A DNA stretch of 62,946 nt from Rhodocyclales bacterium (GCA_016192435.1 JACPUD010000005.1:1-62946), one strand, 5' to 3'. Numbered from the stretch's first letter, positions 41,570 through 51,092 are shown. The notes: generated from the sequence alone by a model not told the origin. Made by a program: numbers and translations.

Positions 41570-42880
41570 ATGAATGCACCGAACAAGTATCCGACCGAAT
41601 CCCTCAAGCTGTGGGGCAAGGCCAAGCAACTGCGCGAGCAGTACTACCAGAACTACGCGCGCGCCAAGGACAACGGCGGCCTGCGCTGGTCGGGCTCGGC
41701 CTGGGCGCTGGATGCCCTGCCGGCCGGCCTTGGCGATGACGTCTATTCGCTGACCGGCGAGCCCTACGCGGCGGCCGTCGCCCACGACAAGAAGTTCGCC
41801 AAGGAATGCATGGACGCCGCCGAGTCGGTGGGCTTTGCCCGCGATCTGTGTTCCTACATGCGTATCTACTGGGGCGGCATGCACCTCGACAAGTACCTGT
41901 ATGGCGGCAAGTTCCCCAAGCCCGACTTCATTTTCCAGACGCAGATCTGCTGCTCGCACTCCAAGTGGTACCAGCACGTCGCCAAGGAAGAGCAGGTGCC
42001 GCAGTTCTACGTCGATGTCGGCGTCGGTCCCTACAAGGACATGAACGCAGCGCGCCTCGACTACGTCACCAACCAGTTGCACGACAGCATCGAGTTCATG
42101 GAGAAGGCCACGGGCCGCAAGTTCGACGATGAGAAGTTCATCAAGGCGGTCAAGAACGAAATGCGCTCGACCAGCCGCTGGGCGGATATCTGCGCCCTGA
42201 ACAAGGTCAAGCCGGCGCCGCTCGACGAGAAGACCATGTACTCGCTCTACGTGCTGGCCACGCTGTCGAAGTCATCGCAATGGTGTGCCGACTTCTACGA
42301 CGAGCTCTACGACGAGGTCAAGGATCGCGTCGCGCGCGGCATCGCCGCCGTGCCGAACGAGAAGTGCCGCATGATGTCGGACACGCAGCCGCCCTGGTCC
42401 TTCCTCAAGATCTTCCGCTACCTCGAAACCTACGGCGCGGTGTCGATCGGATCCTTGTACACCTTCGCCCTCGAAGGCATCTGGGAAGACAAGCCGGACG
42501 GCAGCTGGGGCGGGCGTTCCCTGCCCTGGGAAAACGGTGTCGAAATGAACGACCGCGACACGGTGCTGCGCCTCTACGCCGACTGGAATCTGTCCAAGCC
42601 GCAGTGGCAGCACTTCTTCGATCCGCGCCTGAAGACCGCAATGATGCTGCGCATCATCAAGGAATGGCAGGTCGACGGCGTCATGCTGCACCTGAATCGC
42701 GGCTGCGAAGGCCTCAGCCTGGGCATCATGGAAAACCGCGGCGGCATCGCCAAGGCCGGCGTGCCGATCATGACCTTCGAAGGCAACATGGGTGACGAGC
42801 GCGAGTTCGACGAAGTGCGCACCCAGGCACGGGTCGACGCCTTCATGGAACAGCTCGGTCTGCGTCGCCAGGCTGCCTGA
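41570..42880 (+). CDS. bzdO: Class I benzoyl-CoA reductase subunit BzdO (beta, BcrB type)
   Basis: 436 residues, homologous in architecture to BzdN (2-hydroxyacyl-CoA dehydratase-like). Cysteines in [15 protein letters not shown] and [16 protein letters not shown] are candidate cluster ligands. It pairs with BzdN as the ring-reducing module. The ORF begins after an AGGGGGAAA Shine-Dalgarno. Its stop is 29 bases before bzdP. Confidence 0.94.
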   Translation: MNAPNKYPTESLKLWGKAKQLREQYYQNYARAKDNGGLRWSGSAWALDALPAGLGDDVYSLTGEPYAAAVAHDKKFAKECMDAAESVGFARDLCSYMRIYWGGMHLDKYLYGGKFPKPDFIFQTQICCSHSKWYQHVAKEEQVPQFYVDVGVGPYKDMNAARLDYVTNQLHDSIEFMEKATGRKFDDEKFIKAVKNEMRSTSRWADICALNKVKPAPLDEKTMYSLYVLATLSKSSQWCADFYDELYDEVKDRVARGIAAVPNEKCRMMSDTQPPWSFLKIFRYLETYGAVSIGSLYTFALEGIWEDKPDGSWGGRSLPWENGVEMNDRDTVLRLYADWNLSKPQWQHFFDPRLKTAMMLRIIKEWQVDGVMLHLNRGCEGLSLGIMENRGGIAKAGVPIMTFEGNMGDEREFDEVRTQARVDAFMEQLGLRRQAA

Positions 42881-42909
42881 TCTAATCGAAAGCAAAAGGA
42901 GGAATTACG

Positions 42910-43719
42910 ATGATTACCGCTGGAATCGATATGGGCTCGCGCAGCATCAAGGTGGTGCTGCTTGAGGAACTCAACGTGGACGGTGCGCCGCAACTCAAGT
43001 ACGGCGTGAAGAAGGTGCACATCATGATGCCGGGCGACCTGGATCAGGACGTGGCGGCCGACAAGGCCTACGACGAGGCCCTGGCCGCCGCCGGGCTCAA
43101 GCGTGACGACGTGAAGGTGGTGTTCGCCACCGGCGCCGGACGCAAGCAGGTGGGTTTCGCCACCGAAGGCATCACGGAAATGACCGCCGGCGCCAAGGGT
43201 GCGGTATACATGTACCCGCAGGCGCGCACCGTGGTCGATGTCGGCGCCGAGGAAGGTCGCGGCATGAAGACCGACGGCGAAGGTCGCGCGATCGACTTTG
43301 CCGGCAACGAGAAATGTGCAGCCGGCGCCGGTTCCTTCGCCGAAGCCATGTCGCGGGCGTTGCAAATGACGCTCAAGGAATTCGGCGAAGCCAGTCTGCA
43401 GTCCGACAAGTCGATTCCGATGAACGCCCAATGCACGGTGTTCGCCGAGTCCGAAGTGGTATCGCTGATCCATTCCTCGACGCCAAAGAACGACATCGCC
43501 AAGGCCGTGCTCGATGCCGTCGCCAGCCGCGTCTGCGCCATGGTGCGCCGTGTCGGCATCGAAGGTGAAGTGGTCCTGATCGGCGGCATGGTGCATAACG
43601 CCGGCTTCGTCCAGTCGCTGAAGGTGGCGATGGGCGTCGATCAGATTTCCCTGCCCGACATGCCGGAGTACATCAGTGCGCTGGGTTGCGCCCTGATTGC
43701 TGCCGATCGTCAGCACTGA
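42910..43719 (+). CDS. bzdP: Class I benzoyl-CoA reductase ATPase subunit BzdP
   Basis: 269 residues of the ASKHA-type activator family (BcrA/BcrD). The phosphate loop is GIDMGSRSIKVV; Cys136 (NEKCAAGAGS) and Cys175 (QCTVFAESE) should hold the [4Fe-4S] cluster shared with BzdQ. In place of the usual GGQD it has VDVGAEEGRGMK, like the shorter BcrD type. It hydrolyses ATP to push electrons into BzdNO. Two ATPase subunits of about 30 kDa point to the Azoarcus type rather than the Thauera type, which has one near 48 kDa. Confidence 0.92.
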   Translation: MITAGIDMGSRSIKVVLLEELNVDGAPQLKYGVKKVHIMMPGDLDQDVAADKAYDEALAAAGLKRDDVKVVFATGAGRKQVGFATEGITEMTAGAKGAVYMYPQARTVVDVGAEEGRGMKTDGEGRAIDFAGNEKCAAGAGSFAEAMSRALQMTLKEFGEASLQSDKSIPMNAQCTVFAESEVVSLIHSSTPKNDIAKAVLDAVASRVCAMVRRVGIEGEVVLIGGMVHNAGFVQSLKVAMGVDQISLPDMPEYISALGCALIAADRQH

Positions 43720-43747
43720 TGAAACCCCACGGATAAGGAGCGAAAAG

Positions 43748-44665
43748 ATGAATGCAGAAGTGACAGCAGCCCCCGCGGTTGCCGAAACGGTCCCGGAGAA
43801 GAAGGAATTCTGGCGTTGGCAGGAAAACACCTGGGTCGATGAGACCAAGGACTGGAAGACGGCCAAGATCATCACCTGCGGTATCGACGTCGGTTCGGTA
43901 TCGTCGCAGGCGGTGCTCGTGGTCGACGGCGAACTCTACGGCTTCAACAGCATGCGCACCGGCAACAACTCGCCGGATTCCGCCACCAACGCGCTGCAAG
44001 GCGTGATGGACAAGTGCGGCATGAAGCTCGAAGACATCCACTATGTCGTCGGCACCGGCTACGGCCGGGTCAACGTGCCCTTCGCCCACAAGGCGATCAC
44101 GGAAATTGCCTGTCATGCCCGCGGCGCCAACTACATGGGCGGCAACGGCGTGCGCACCATTCTCGACATGGGCGGCCAGGACTGCAAGGCCATCCACTGC
44201 GACGAAAAAGGCAAGGTCACCAACTTTCTGATGAACGACAAGTGCGCCGCCGGTACCGGGCGCGGCATGGAAGTCATCTCCGACCTGATGCAGATCCCGA
44301 TCGCCGAACTCGGTCCGCGTTCCTTCGACGTCGACGTCGAGCCGGCCGCCGTATCGTCGGTCTGCGTGGTGTTCGCCAAGTCCGAGGCGCTCGGCCTGCT
44401 CAAGGCCGGCTACACCAAGAACAAGGTGATCGCGGCGTATTGCCAGGCCATGGCCGAGCGCGTAGTGTCGCTGCTCGAGCGGATCGGCGTCGAGGAAGGC
44501 TTCTTCATCACCGGCGGCATCGCCAAGAACCCCGGCGTCGTCAAGCGCATCGAGAAGCTGCTCGGCATCAAGGCAATGGAGACCAAGGTGGACAGCCAGA
44601 TTGCCGGCGCCCTCGGTGCCGCGCTGTTCGGCTACACGCTGATGGCGAAAAAAGCCGCCGGCTGA
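43748..44665 (+). CDS. bzdQ: Class I benzoyl-CoA reductase ATPase subunit BzdQ
   Basis: 305 residues of the same ATPase fold with an N-terminal extension of about 40. It has GIDVGSVSSQAVLVVD, the canonical LDMGGQDCKAIH motif, and Cys166 (NDKCAAGTGRG) and Cys206 (VCVVFAKSE) for the inter-subunit [4Fe-4S] cluster. It forms a heterodimer with BzdP. ATG 43748 has AAGGAGCG upstream; an earlier in-frame start would overlap bzdP. A strong hairpin follows. Confidence 0.93.
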   Translation: MNAEVTAAPAVAETVPEKKEFWRWQENTWVDETKDWKTAKIITCGIDVGSVSSQAVLVVDGELYGFNSMRTGNNSPDSATNALQGVMDKCGMKLEDIHYVVGTGYGRVNVPFAHKAITEIACHARGANYMGGNGVRTILDMGGQDCKAIHCDEKGKVTNFLMNDKCAAGTGRGMEVISDLMQIPIAELGPRSFDVDVEPAAVSSVCVVFAKSEALGLLKAGYTKNKVIAAYCQAMAERVVSLLERIGVEEGFFITGGIAKNPGVVKRIEKLLGIKAMETKVDSQIAGALGAALFGYTLMAKKAAG

Positions 44666-44674
44666 TAGCCTCTG

Positions 44675-44702
44675 GCGACGACCGGCATCTGTCGGTCGTC
44701 GC
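44675..44702 (+). other. Hairpin between bzdQ and bzdM
   Basis: GCGACGACCG (44675-44684) pairs perfectly with CGGTCGTCGC (44693-44702), loop of eight bases, no T-run. It lies inside the bzd operon and probably stabilises the upstream bzdNOPQ mRNA or lowers downstream expression. Confidence 0.6.
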
Positions 44703-44727
44703 GGAACCTGACCAGAAGGGAAGAACC

Positions 44728-45012
44728 ATGATCGCCAACTACGGTTACAAGGACGGTTCGGGTGAGTACTACATCAGCATCGACACCGACAAGTGCATCG
44801 GTTGCGCCGCCGAGCGCGCCTGCCTGACCGCGTGTCCGAAGCAGATGTTCGAAATCATCACCGATGATTACGACGACGAAGTGGCCTGGATCAAGAAGCC
44901 AAACTGCCGCACCCTGTCTTACGATTGCGCCGATTGCAAGCCTTCGGGCGGCTACACCAGCCTGCCCTGCATCACGGCCTGCACGCCGGGTGCGATCAAG
45001 CATTCGTGGTGA
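44728..45012 (+). CDS. bzdM: Ferredoxin BzdM
   Basis: 94 residues with CIGCAAERACLTACP and further cysteines in CADCKPSGGYTSLPCITACTPGAI, enough for two [4Fe-4S] clusters. This low-potential ferredoxin is the electron donor of benzoyl-CoA reductase. It follows AAGGGAAG and its start at 44728 is inside a longer frame that overlaps bzdQ. It is next to bzdS. Confidence 0.9.
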   Translation: MIANYGYKDGSGEYYISIDTDKCIGCAAERACLTACPKQMFEIITDDYDDEVAWIKKPNCRTLSYDCADCKPSGGYTSLPCITACTPGAIKHSW

Positions 45013-45026
45013 TGGAGGTGATTCCC

Positions 45027-45323
45027 ATGGCTGAAACACCAAGGCGTGTCATACCGATCGCGCAGTCCAAGGCGGTCAGCCCAGAGGAGGCTTTGCTCAA
45101 GGACGGCTGGGTGCGCCAGACCATCATCGGCGAGCCGCGCCTGTCCGAGATCGTGCAGAACTACAAGGCCATGGGCTTCGAAGTTCATGTCGAGGAGTTC
45201 AAGACCGAGGGCGACAGCGGATGCAACACCTGTTTCGACGCGGGTCAGGGAATGGGCTTCATGTACGGCACGGTCTATGTGCGCAAGCGCAGCGAACCGG
45301 CCGGCGAAGACGAATTGTTCTAA
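45027..45323 (+). CDS. bzdS: Conserved small protein in bzd operon (BzdS position)
   Basis: 98 residues of unknown function. It has ETPRRVIPIAQSK, WVRQTIIGEPRLSEIVQNYKAMGFEVHVEEF and a CNTC pair in SGCNTCFDAGQGMGF, which could bind metal or a cluster. GGAGGTGA (45014-45021) favours ATG 45027 over an ATG at 45012. The symbol rests on gene order (bzdM-S-T-U) as in Azoarcus, not on a recognised domain. Confidence 0.7.
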   Translation: MAETPRRVIPIAQSKAVSPEEALLKDGWVRQTIIGEPRLSEIVQNYKAMGFEVHVEEFKTEGDSGCNTCFDAGQGMGFMYGTVYVRKRSEPAGEDELF

Positions 45324-45370
45324 GAATTGACGGCGCCCGTGGCGCTGCCGACACCACAAGGAGGAAAGAA

Positions 45371-45823
45371 ATGGCTGAGCAGAAACGAATCATGCGTGTG
45401 TTGCGCCAAGGGGACCTGGACGCCATCGTGGCCATCGACGCATTCGCTTCGAAGGAACCGCGACAGGAATACTACGAGCGCAAGATTGCCGGCATCCTGA
45501 ACAAGAATGCCAACATCAATACCTCGATCGTCTGCGAAATCGACGGCAAGGTGGTCGGCTTCGTCATGGGCTACGTGTTCTTCGGCGAGTTCGGCATTAC
45601 CGATGCGACCGCGACCATCGACACTCTGGGCGTGCATCCGGATTTTCGCAAGCACGGCGTCGCCGCCGAGATGCTCGATACCTTCATGATGAACATGAAG
45701 GCGGCCGGTGTGAAGAAGGTGTACACGCTGGTTAACTGGGACGACTTCGCTCTCGAAAAGTTCTTTACGGCAAACAAGTTCGTGCCGTCGAAGCGCATCA
45801 ATTACGAGTGCGTGCTTCCCTGA
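45371..45823 (+). CDS. bzdT: GNAT family N-acetyltransferase (BzdT position)
   Basis: 150 residues. The GNAT acetyl-CoA site is seen as TLGVHPDFRKHGVAAEMLDTF, after the beta-strand GKVVGFVMGYVF. Substrate is unknown; protein lysine acetylation of the benzoate-CoA ligase or of the reductase would fit known control of aromatic CoA ligases, but is speculative. The gene has its own GGAGGAAA and lies within the bzd operon. Confidence 0.75.
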   Translation: MAEQKRIMRVLRQGDLDAIVAIDAFASKEPRQEYYERKIAGILNKNANINTSIVCEIDGKVVGFVMGYVFFGEFGITDATATIDTLGVHPDFRKHGVAAEMLDTFMMNMKAAGVKKVYTLVNWDDFALEKFFTANKFVPSKRINYECVLP

Positions 45824-45848
45824 GAGCCTGACGGCACTCCGACGGGTC

Positions 45849-46478
45849 ATGTGGATCGATACCCATTGTCATACCAAGCATTCCTATGACAACTGGCTTG
45901 AACCGCTTGATCTGATCCGGCGCGCCAAGGCCCTCGGACTCGACGGCGTGTGCATCACCGAGCACTATTCCTACGAGGCCTCGGAGCCGGTCGAACGCAT
46001 CGGCCGCGAGGAGGGCCTGCTGGTCCTGCGCGGCGTCGAAATCGCCACCGACCGGGGTCACCTGCTGGCCTACGGCGTTGTCGATGACGGCTGGAACATC
46101 TGGAACCGCGACAGCTATCTGCCGCTGGAGGAAGTGATAGCACACATCAACGACCTCGGCGGCGTTTGTGCGCCGGCCCATCCGTTTCGCAATGTCGGGC
46201 TTTCCAGCCTGATGGAAGGGTTGCTGGAGCTGAGGGATATTGCCGCCGTCGAGTCGCACAACGGCGTCAATGCCGAAAGCGACAACGACCTGGCGATCCG
46301 GGCCAGCGCACATCTGGGCCTGCCGACGCTGGGCGGCAGCGATTGCCACAAGGTGATGGCGGTAGGGCGTTGCGCGACGGAGTTTTCGCAGCCGGTAACG
46401 GATATGACGAGTTTCATCGCCGCGGTAAAGGCCGGCGCCTGTCGCGGCGCCTACTACCCGCCCTACCAGGCGGCCTGA
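45849..46478 (+). CDS. bzdU: PHP-domain metal-dependent phosphoesterase (BzdU position)
   Basis: 209 residues with PHP-domain motifs: WIDTHCHTKHSYDN at the N-terminus, VCITEHYSYEA, LRGVEIATDRGHLLAYG, PAHPFRN and GGSDCHK, giving a trinuclear metal site. Such domains hydrolyse phosphoesters of nucleotides or small metabolites. Role in benzoyl-CoA metabolism is unknown. The stop lies 78 bases before bzdV. Confidence 0.78.
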   Translation: MWIDTHCHTKHSYDNWLEPLDLIRRAKALGLDGVCITEHYSYEASEPVERIGREEGLLVLRGVEIATDRGHLLAYGVVDDGWNIWNRDSYLPLEEVIAHINDLGGVCAPAHPFRNVGLSSLMEGLLELRDIAAVESHNGVNAESDNDLAIRASAHLGLPTLGGSDCHKVMAVGRCATEFSQPVTDMTSFIAAVKAGACRGAYYPPYQAA

Positions 46479-46556
46479 GCGCAGCAGTTTGAAATGCCAG
46501 CGCGGGGCCGGTGGTGGCCGCGCGAGCCAGTCGAAAGACGCATCGAGGAGGAACAC

Positions 46557-49127
46557 ATGCAGGCCGTACAGACGTCCGAGATCAGGTGGTACAAGACCCG
46601 CCAGGCGCCCGCTGCCGGCGCTTACGCTGGTGATGCCGCGGCGATGGTCAGTCTCACCATAGACGGCAAGGCGGTCGAGGCGCCCGCGGGCGTCTCGCTG
46701 CTGTCCGCGGCGAGCGCCGCCGGTATTTACATTCCGGCGCTCTGTGCTCATCCCGATCTGCCGCCCAGCGCCCAGCGCGGCGGCGAGTCCAGCGGCTGCA
46801 ACCTCTGCGTGGTCGAAATCGCCGGCATGAGCGGCATGCGCACCTCCTGCTCGATTGCGGTCGAGGCGGGCATGGTCGTCACCACCACGTCTCCTGCGAT
46901 CGAAAAGCTGCGCAAGGAGGGCATCGCCAAGACCCTCGGCACGCATCCGCACGTCTGCCTGACCTGTCCCCAGCGCGACGGCTGCAGCCGCACCACCTGC
47001 TCCTTCGGCAACCCGGTCGAGCAGCGCTGCTGCTCGATCTTCAACAGTTGCGAGCTGCGCAAGGTGGCCGACCACATCGGCATTCCGCCGACGACGCCGA
47101 ATTACAAGCACGTGCAGTTGCCGGTGATCAAGAACGAACCCTTCTACGACCGCGACTACAATCTCTGCATCGACTGCCGGCGCTGCCTGGTGGCCTGCAA
47201 CGATGTGCGCGGCGTCGGCTGCCTGGAGGTCAAGAACACCGACGGTCGCACCTGGGTCGGCACCATCGCCGACACGCTGCTCGAATCCGGCTGCAAGTTC
47301 TGCAGCGCCTGCGTCACCGTGTGCCCGACCGGCGCGCTGATGGATCGCACCCTGGACGTCGCCCGCGTCGAGGAAACGCAAGTTCCCTGCAAGGCCACCT
47401 GTCCGGCCGGCATCGACGTGCCGCGCTACGTGCAACTGGTGGGCCTCGGCAGGTACGGCGAGGCCGTCGCCGTGGTGCGCGAAAAACTGCCCTTCCCGGG
47501 CATACTCGGCCGCGCCTGCTTCAGCCCCTGCGAAACCGCCTGCCGGCGCAAGGACCTCGACGATCCGCTGTCGATCCGCAGCCTCAAGCGCATCGCGGCC
47601 GACAACGATACCGGCCTGTGGCGCCAGCATTCGATCCAGTTGCCGCCTTCGGGCAAGAAGGCCGCGGTGGTCGGTGCCGGACCCGGCGGACTTACCGCTG
47701 CCTACTATCTGGCCAAGAAGGGCCACGCCGTCACCGTGTTCGATGCCCTGCCGGCCGCCGGCGGCATGGTCCGCTACGGCATTCCCTCGTATCGCGTGCC
47801 GCTGGAAGTGATCGACCAGGAAGTGGCGGAAGTCGAAAAGCTCGGCGTGGAATTCCGCTTCAACACCCGCATCGAGAACATCGACGAACTGCTGGCGCAG
47901 GGCTTCGATACCGTCTTCCTCGCCATCGGCGCGCAGAACGGCGATGCGCTCGGCATCCCCGGCGACAATCTGCCCAATGTGATCGACAGTCCGACCTTCC
48001 TGCGCGCCGCGACCACGGGCAAGGTCGGTAAAGTTGGCGCTGGCGACGCGGCGATCGTGATCGGCAAACGCGTCGCGGTGATCGGCGGCGGCAACGTCGC
48101 CACCGACAATGCCCGTTCGGCGCGGCGCCTGGGCGCCGAAGTGGTGGACATGGTCTATCGCCGCACCCGCGAGGAAATGCCGGCGCGCGACGATGAGGTC
48201 CAGGGCTGTCTGGAAGAAAAGGTGAACCTGCGTTTCCTGCTGGCACCGAAGAAAATCGAGCTCAACGACGGCGGCAGCTCGCGCCTGAAGATCACCTACG
48301 TCAGGATGGAACTCGGCGCACCCGATGCCTCCGGGCGCCGGCGCCCGATGGAGATTGCCGGCAGCGAGTTCACCGAGGATGTCGACCTGGTGATCGGCGC
48401 CATCGGCCAGCGGCCCGAGGAGTTTCCTGCCTACGCCGTGCAGGTGTCGAAAAACGGCCGCGTCCAGGTGCGCGAGGACAGCATGCTGACCAGCCGTCCC
48501 GGCGTCTATGCCGGCGGCGACTGCGTACTCGGCCCCTCGTCGCTGATCGAGTCGGTGGCCCAGGGCCGCAAGGCTGCTGCGGCGATGGACGCCTATCTCG
48601 GCGGCGACGGCAATATCGAGGAAACGCTGCTGCCCGACTGGGATACCGATCCTTATATCGGCCGCGAGGAAGGCTTCAATACCAGGAAGCGCCTGCATCC
48701 GATATTCATCGATCCGGAACAGCGCAACAACTGGAACGAGGTCGAGCTCGGCTTCGATGAAGCCACCGCCCGCGCCGAGGCCCTGCGTTGTCTCAAGTGC
48801 AACCTCGCGGCGAAGATCGAGGACATGGTGCTGCCGCCGGAAGCCTGGCTGGAACTCAATGCCGAGAACGTGGCCGCCGTGCAGACGGAATCCGGTGTCT
48901 ATCAGTTGCTCGACGCCGACAAGAAGGTGCTGCTGATCAAGGGCGTCGAGAACCTGCGCGAAGGCCTCGAAGAGATGCTCGACAAGGCCGACATCGCCAA
49001 ATACTTCGTCTGGGAAGATGCACCCTTCTTCAGCCAGCGCGAAAACCAGCTGGTGCAGGCCTACATGCAGCAATACGGCGGCATGCCGCCGGGCGTCGGC
49101 GCGGACGAAATGGATGATCTTTTCTGA
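46557..49127 (+). CDS. bzdV: Ferredoxin-reducing multicluster flavoprotein BzdV
   Basis: 856 residues. N-terminal [2Fe-2S] domain (about 25-110; CNLCVVEI), a NuoG-like His/Cys region (HVCLTCPQRDGCSRTTC), two [4Fe-4S] motifs (CIDCRRCLVACNDVRGVGC, CKFCSACVTVCPTGAL), then a GltD-like part with two dinucleotide folds (VVGAGPGGLTAAYYL and VIGGGNVATDNA). It probably reduces BzdM with NAD(P)H. The start follows GAGGAGGAA. A dispersed repeat encodes KVGAGDAAI in a linker before the second fold. Confidence 0.88.
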   Translation: MQAVQTSEIRWYKTRQAPAAGAYAGDAAAMVSLTIDGKAVEAPAGVSLLSAASAAGIYIPALCAHPDLPPSAQRGGESSGCNLCVVEIAGMSGMRTSCSIAVEAGMVVTTTSPAIEKLRKEGIAKTLGTHPHVCLTCPQRDGCSRTTCSFGNPVEQRCCSIFNSCELRKVADHIGIPPTTPNYKHVQLPVIKNEPFYDRDYNLCIDCRRCLVACNDVRGVGCLEVKNTDGRTWVGTIADTLLESGCKFCSACVTVCPTGALMDRTLDVARVEETQVPCKATCPAGIDVPRYVQLVGLGRYGEAVAVVREKLPFPGILGRACFSPCETACRRKDLDDPLSIRSLKRIAADNDTGLWRQHSIQLPPSGKKAAVVGAGPGGLTAAYYLAKKGHAVTVFDALPAAGGMVRYGIPSYRVPLEVIDQEVAEVEKLGVEFRFNTRIENIDELLAQGFDTVFLAIGAQNGDALGIPGDNLPNVIDSPTFLRAATTGKVGKVGAGDAAIVIGKRVAVIGGGNVATDNARSARRLGAEVVDMVYRRTREEMPARDDEVQGCLEEKVNLRFLLAPKKIELNDGGSSRLKITYVRMELGAPDASGRRRPMEIAGSEFTEDVDLVIGAIGQRPEEFPAYAVQVSKNGRVQVREDSMLTSRPGVYAGGDCVLGPSSLIESVAQGRKAAAAMDAYLGGDGNIEETLLPDWDTDPYIGREEGFNTRKRLHPIFIDPEQRNNWNEVELGFDEATARAEALRCLKCNLAAKIEDMVLPPEAWLELNAENVAAVQTESGVYQLLDADKKVLLIKGVENLREGLEEMLDKADIAKYFVWEDAPFFSQRENQLVQAYMQQYGGMPPGVGADEMDDLF
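48030..48053 (+). repeat. Dispersed repeat copy 7 (inside bzdV)
   Basis: AAAGTTGGCGCTGGCGACGC then GGCG on the plus strand. It is read in-frame as KVGAGDAA at a domain linker. Confidence 0.6.
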
Positions 49128-49178
49128 TCGACCGGCGACAGAAATTCAACAAGAACCCGACAGCTAAGGACGACATAC

Positions 49179-49952
49179 ATGGCAGATTTCAAGTTCATCT
49201 CCTACGAGGATCAGGGCGAAACGCTGCGCCTGGCCATCAACCGGCCGCCCTACAACGTGCTCGACATCGCCACCATGGAGGAGATGAATGCCGCGCTCGA
49301 CCTGGCGATGGAAAACACCACGGCAAAAGTCCTGGTGATCACCGGCAACGGCGACAAGACCTTCTCCTCCGGCGTCGACGTGGTCGATCACACGCCGGAC
49401 AAGGTGGTGAAGATGATCGAAGTGTTCCACGGCATCCTCAAGCGCCTGATGCAGGTCTCGATACCCACCGTGGCGGCCGTGAACGGCGCGGCGCTGGGCG
49501 GCGGCTGCGAACTGGCGATTGCCTGCGACATGGTGGTGGCCTCGGAAAGCGCCAAGCTTGGCCAGCCCGAAATCAAGCTCGGCGTGTTCCCGCCGATCGC
49601 CGCGATCCTGCTGCCGCGCCAGATCCCGATGACCAAGGTGATGGAACTGCTGCTCGGCGGCGGCATCATCGATGCCAAAGAGGCGCACCGCCTCGGCCTG
49701 GTGAACACCGTGTTTTCGAAGGAGAGCTTTGCCGACGATACGGCGAAATTTCTCCAGCAGTTCACCTCGCTTTCGCGCGTGGCGCTGATCCATACCAAGA
49801 AGGCGGTCAAGGAAGCGGCGACGCGGCCCTTCTACGAGGCCCTGTTCCATATCGAACAGCATTACCTCAAGGACCTGATGGCGACCGAGGATGCCAAGGA
49901 AGGTTTGAACTCCTTCATCGAGAAGCGCAAGCCGGTCTGGAAGAACAAGTAA
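49179..49952 (+). CDS. bzdW: Cyclohexa-1,5-diene-1-carbonyl-CoA hydratase BzdW (Dch)
   Basis: 257 residues of crotonase fold. VLVITGNGDKTFSSGVDVVDHTP and VAAVNGAALGGGCELAIACDMVVA form the CoA/oxyanion site. It adds water to the dienoyl-CoA made by the reductase, giving 6-hydroxycyclohex-1-ene-1-carbonyl-CoA. Position directly upstream of the Had and Oah genes supports this over other enoyl-CoA hydratases. Confidence 0.92.
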   Translation: MADFKFISYEDQGETLRLAINRPPYNVLDIATMEEMNAALDLAMENTTAKVLVITGNGDKTFSSGVDVVDHTPDKVVKMIEVFHGILKRLMQVSIPTVAAVNGAALGGGCELAIACDMVVASESAKLGQPEIKLGVFPPIAAILLPRQIPMTKVMELLLGGGIIDAKEAHRLGLVNTVFSKESFADDTAKFLQQFTSLSRVALIHTKKAVKEAATRPFYEALFHIEQHYLKDLMATEDAKEGLNSFIEKRKPVWKNK

Positions 49953-49971
49953 TTCAATCAGGGGAAAAAGC

Positions 49972-51039
49972 ATGATTCCGAGCACCATCCAGACGTGGCA
50001 GATGACCGAACCGGGCAAGCTGCTGCGCACCGAAATTCCGATGCCCGAACTGCAGGCCGGCGAAGCCCTGGTCGAGATCCGCGGTTGCGGCGTCTGCCAT
50101 ACCGACCTGTCGTATTTCTACATGGGTGTGCCGACCGTGCACAAGGGACCGCTGTCCCTCGGCCACGAGATTTCCGGCGTGGTGGTGGCCGGCGATGCGC
50201 GCGTGCTGGGCAAGGAAGTCATCATTCCGGCGGTACTGCCCTGCAACAAGTGCGAGCTGTGCAAAACCGGCCGCGGCAACCGTTGTCTGGCGCAGAAGAT
50301 GCCCGGCAACTCGATGGGCATCTACGGCGGCTACTCCAGCCACATTCCGGTGCCGGCCGAGGACCTCTGCATCGTCGGCAATCGCGGCAAGATCCCGCTG
50401 GAACATCTGTCGGTGATCGCCGACGCTGTGACCACGCCCTACCAGGCCGCCAAGCGCGCGCGCTTGCAGGCCGGCGACCGCGTCATCATCATCGGTGCCG
50501 CCGGCGGCGTCGGCAGCTTCATGACCCAGGTGGCCAAGGGCATGGGCGCGGCGGCCGTGATCGGCATCGACATCAACGAGGAAAAGCTCGAGTTCATGAA
50601 GGGCTACGGCGCCGACTTCACGATCAACCCGAAGGGCAAGAGCGCCAAGGAAGTCAAGGAACTGTTCAAGGGCTACTGCAAGGAGCAGGGCCTGCCGGCC
50701 AACTACGGCTGGAAGATCTTCGAGGTTACCGGCAGCAAGCCGGGGCAGGAACTCGCACTGTCCCTGCTGTCCTTTACCGGCACGCTGATCGTGGTCGGCT
50801 ACGGCAGCGACGAGACCTCCTACATGCTGTCCAAGCTGATGGCCTTCGACGCCGAACTGATCGGCACCTGGGGCTGCCTGCCCGAGTACTACCCGAAGGT
50901 GCTGGAGATGTGCGTCGATGGCCGCATCGTGCTCGAACCTTTCGTCGAGACGCGGCCCATGAGCCAGATCGGGCAGGTGTTCGACGAGGCACATCACGGC
51001 AAGCTCAAGCGGCGCGTGATCCTGACCCCGGATTTCTGA
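49972..51039 (+). CDS. bzdX: 6-hydroxycyclohex-1-ene-1-carbonyl-CoA dehydrogenase BzdX (Had)
   Basis: 355 residues of medium-chain zinc alcohol dehydrogenase. Catalytic-zinc site GCGVCHTDLS with GHEISGVV, structural-zinc cysteines CNKCELCKTGRGNRC, and Rossmann motif IIGAAGGVGSFMTQ. It oxidises the 6-hydroxyl with NAD+ to 6-oxocyclohex-1-ene-1-carbonyl-CoA. It lies between bzdW and bzdY. Confidence 0.94.
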   Translation: MIPSTIQTWQMTEPGKLLRTEIPMPELQAGEALVEIRGCGVCHTDLSYFYMGVPTVHKGPLSLGHEISGVVVAGDARVLGKEVIIPAVLPCNKCELCKTGRGNRCLAQKMPGNSMGIYGGYSSHIPVPAEDLCIVGNRGKIPLEHLSVIADAVTTPYQAAKRARLQAGDRVIIIGAAGGVGSFMTQVAKGMGAAAVIGIDINEEKLEFMKGYGADFTINPKGKSAKEVKELFKGYCKEQGLPANYGWKIFEVTGSKPGQELALSLLSFTGTLIVVGYGSDETSYMLSKLMAFDAELIGTWGCLPEYYPKVLEMCVDGRIVLEPFVETRPMSQIGQVFDEAHHGKLKRRVILTPDF

Positions 51040-51092
51040 AGCGAATTTCCACACATACGCAGTACCCACCGAATTCAAAGAGGAGAACTACC

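Noticed and set aside
45798..49073. 1091-residue open frame antisense to bzdV
   Set aside because: High GC with few stops gives long shadow frames; composition is low-complexity and the plus strand encodes a clear multi-domain enzyme.
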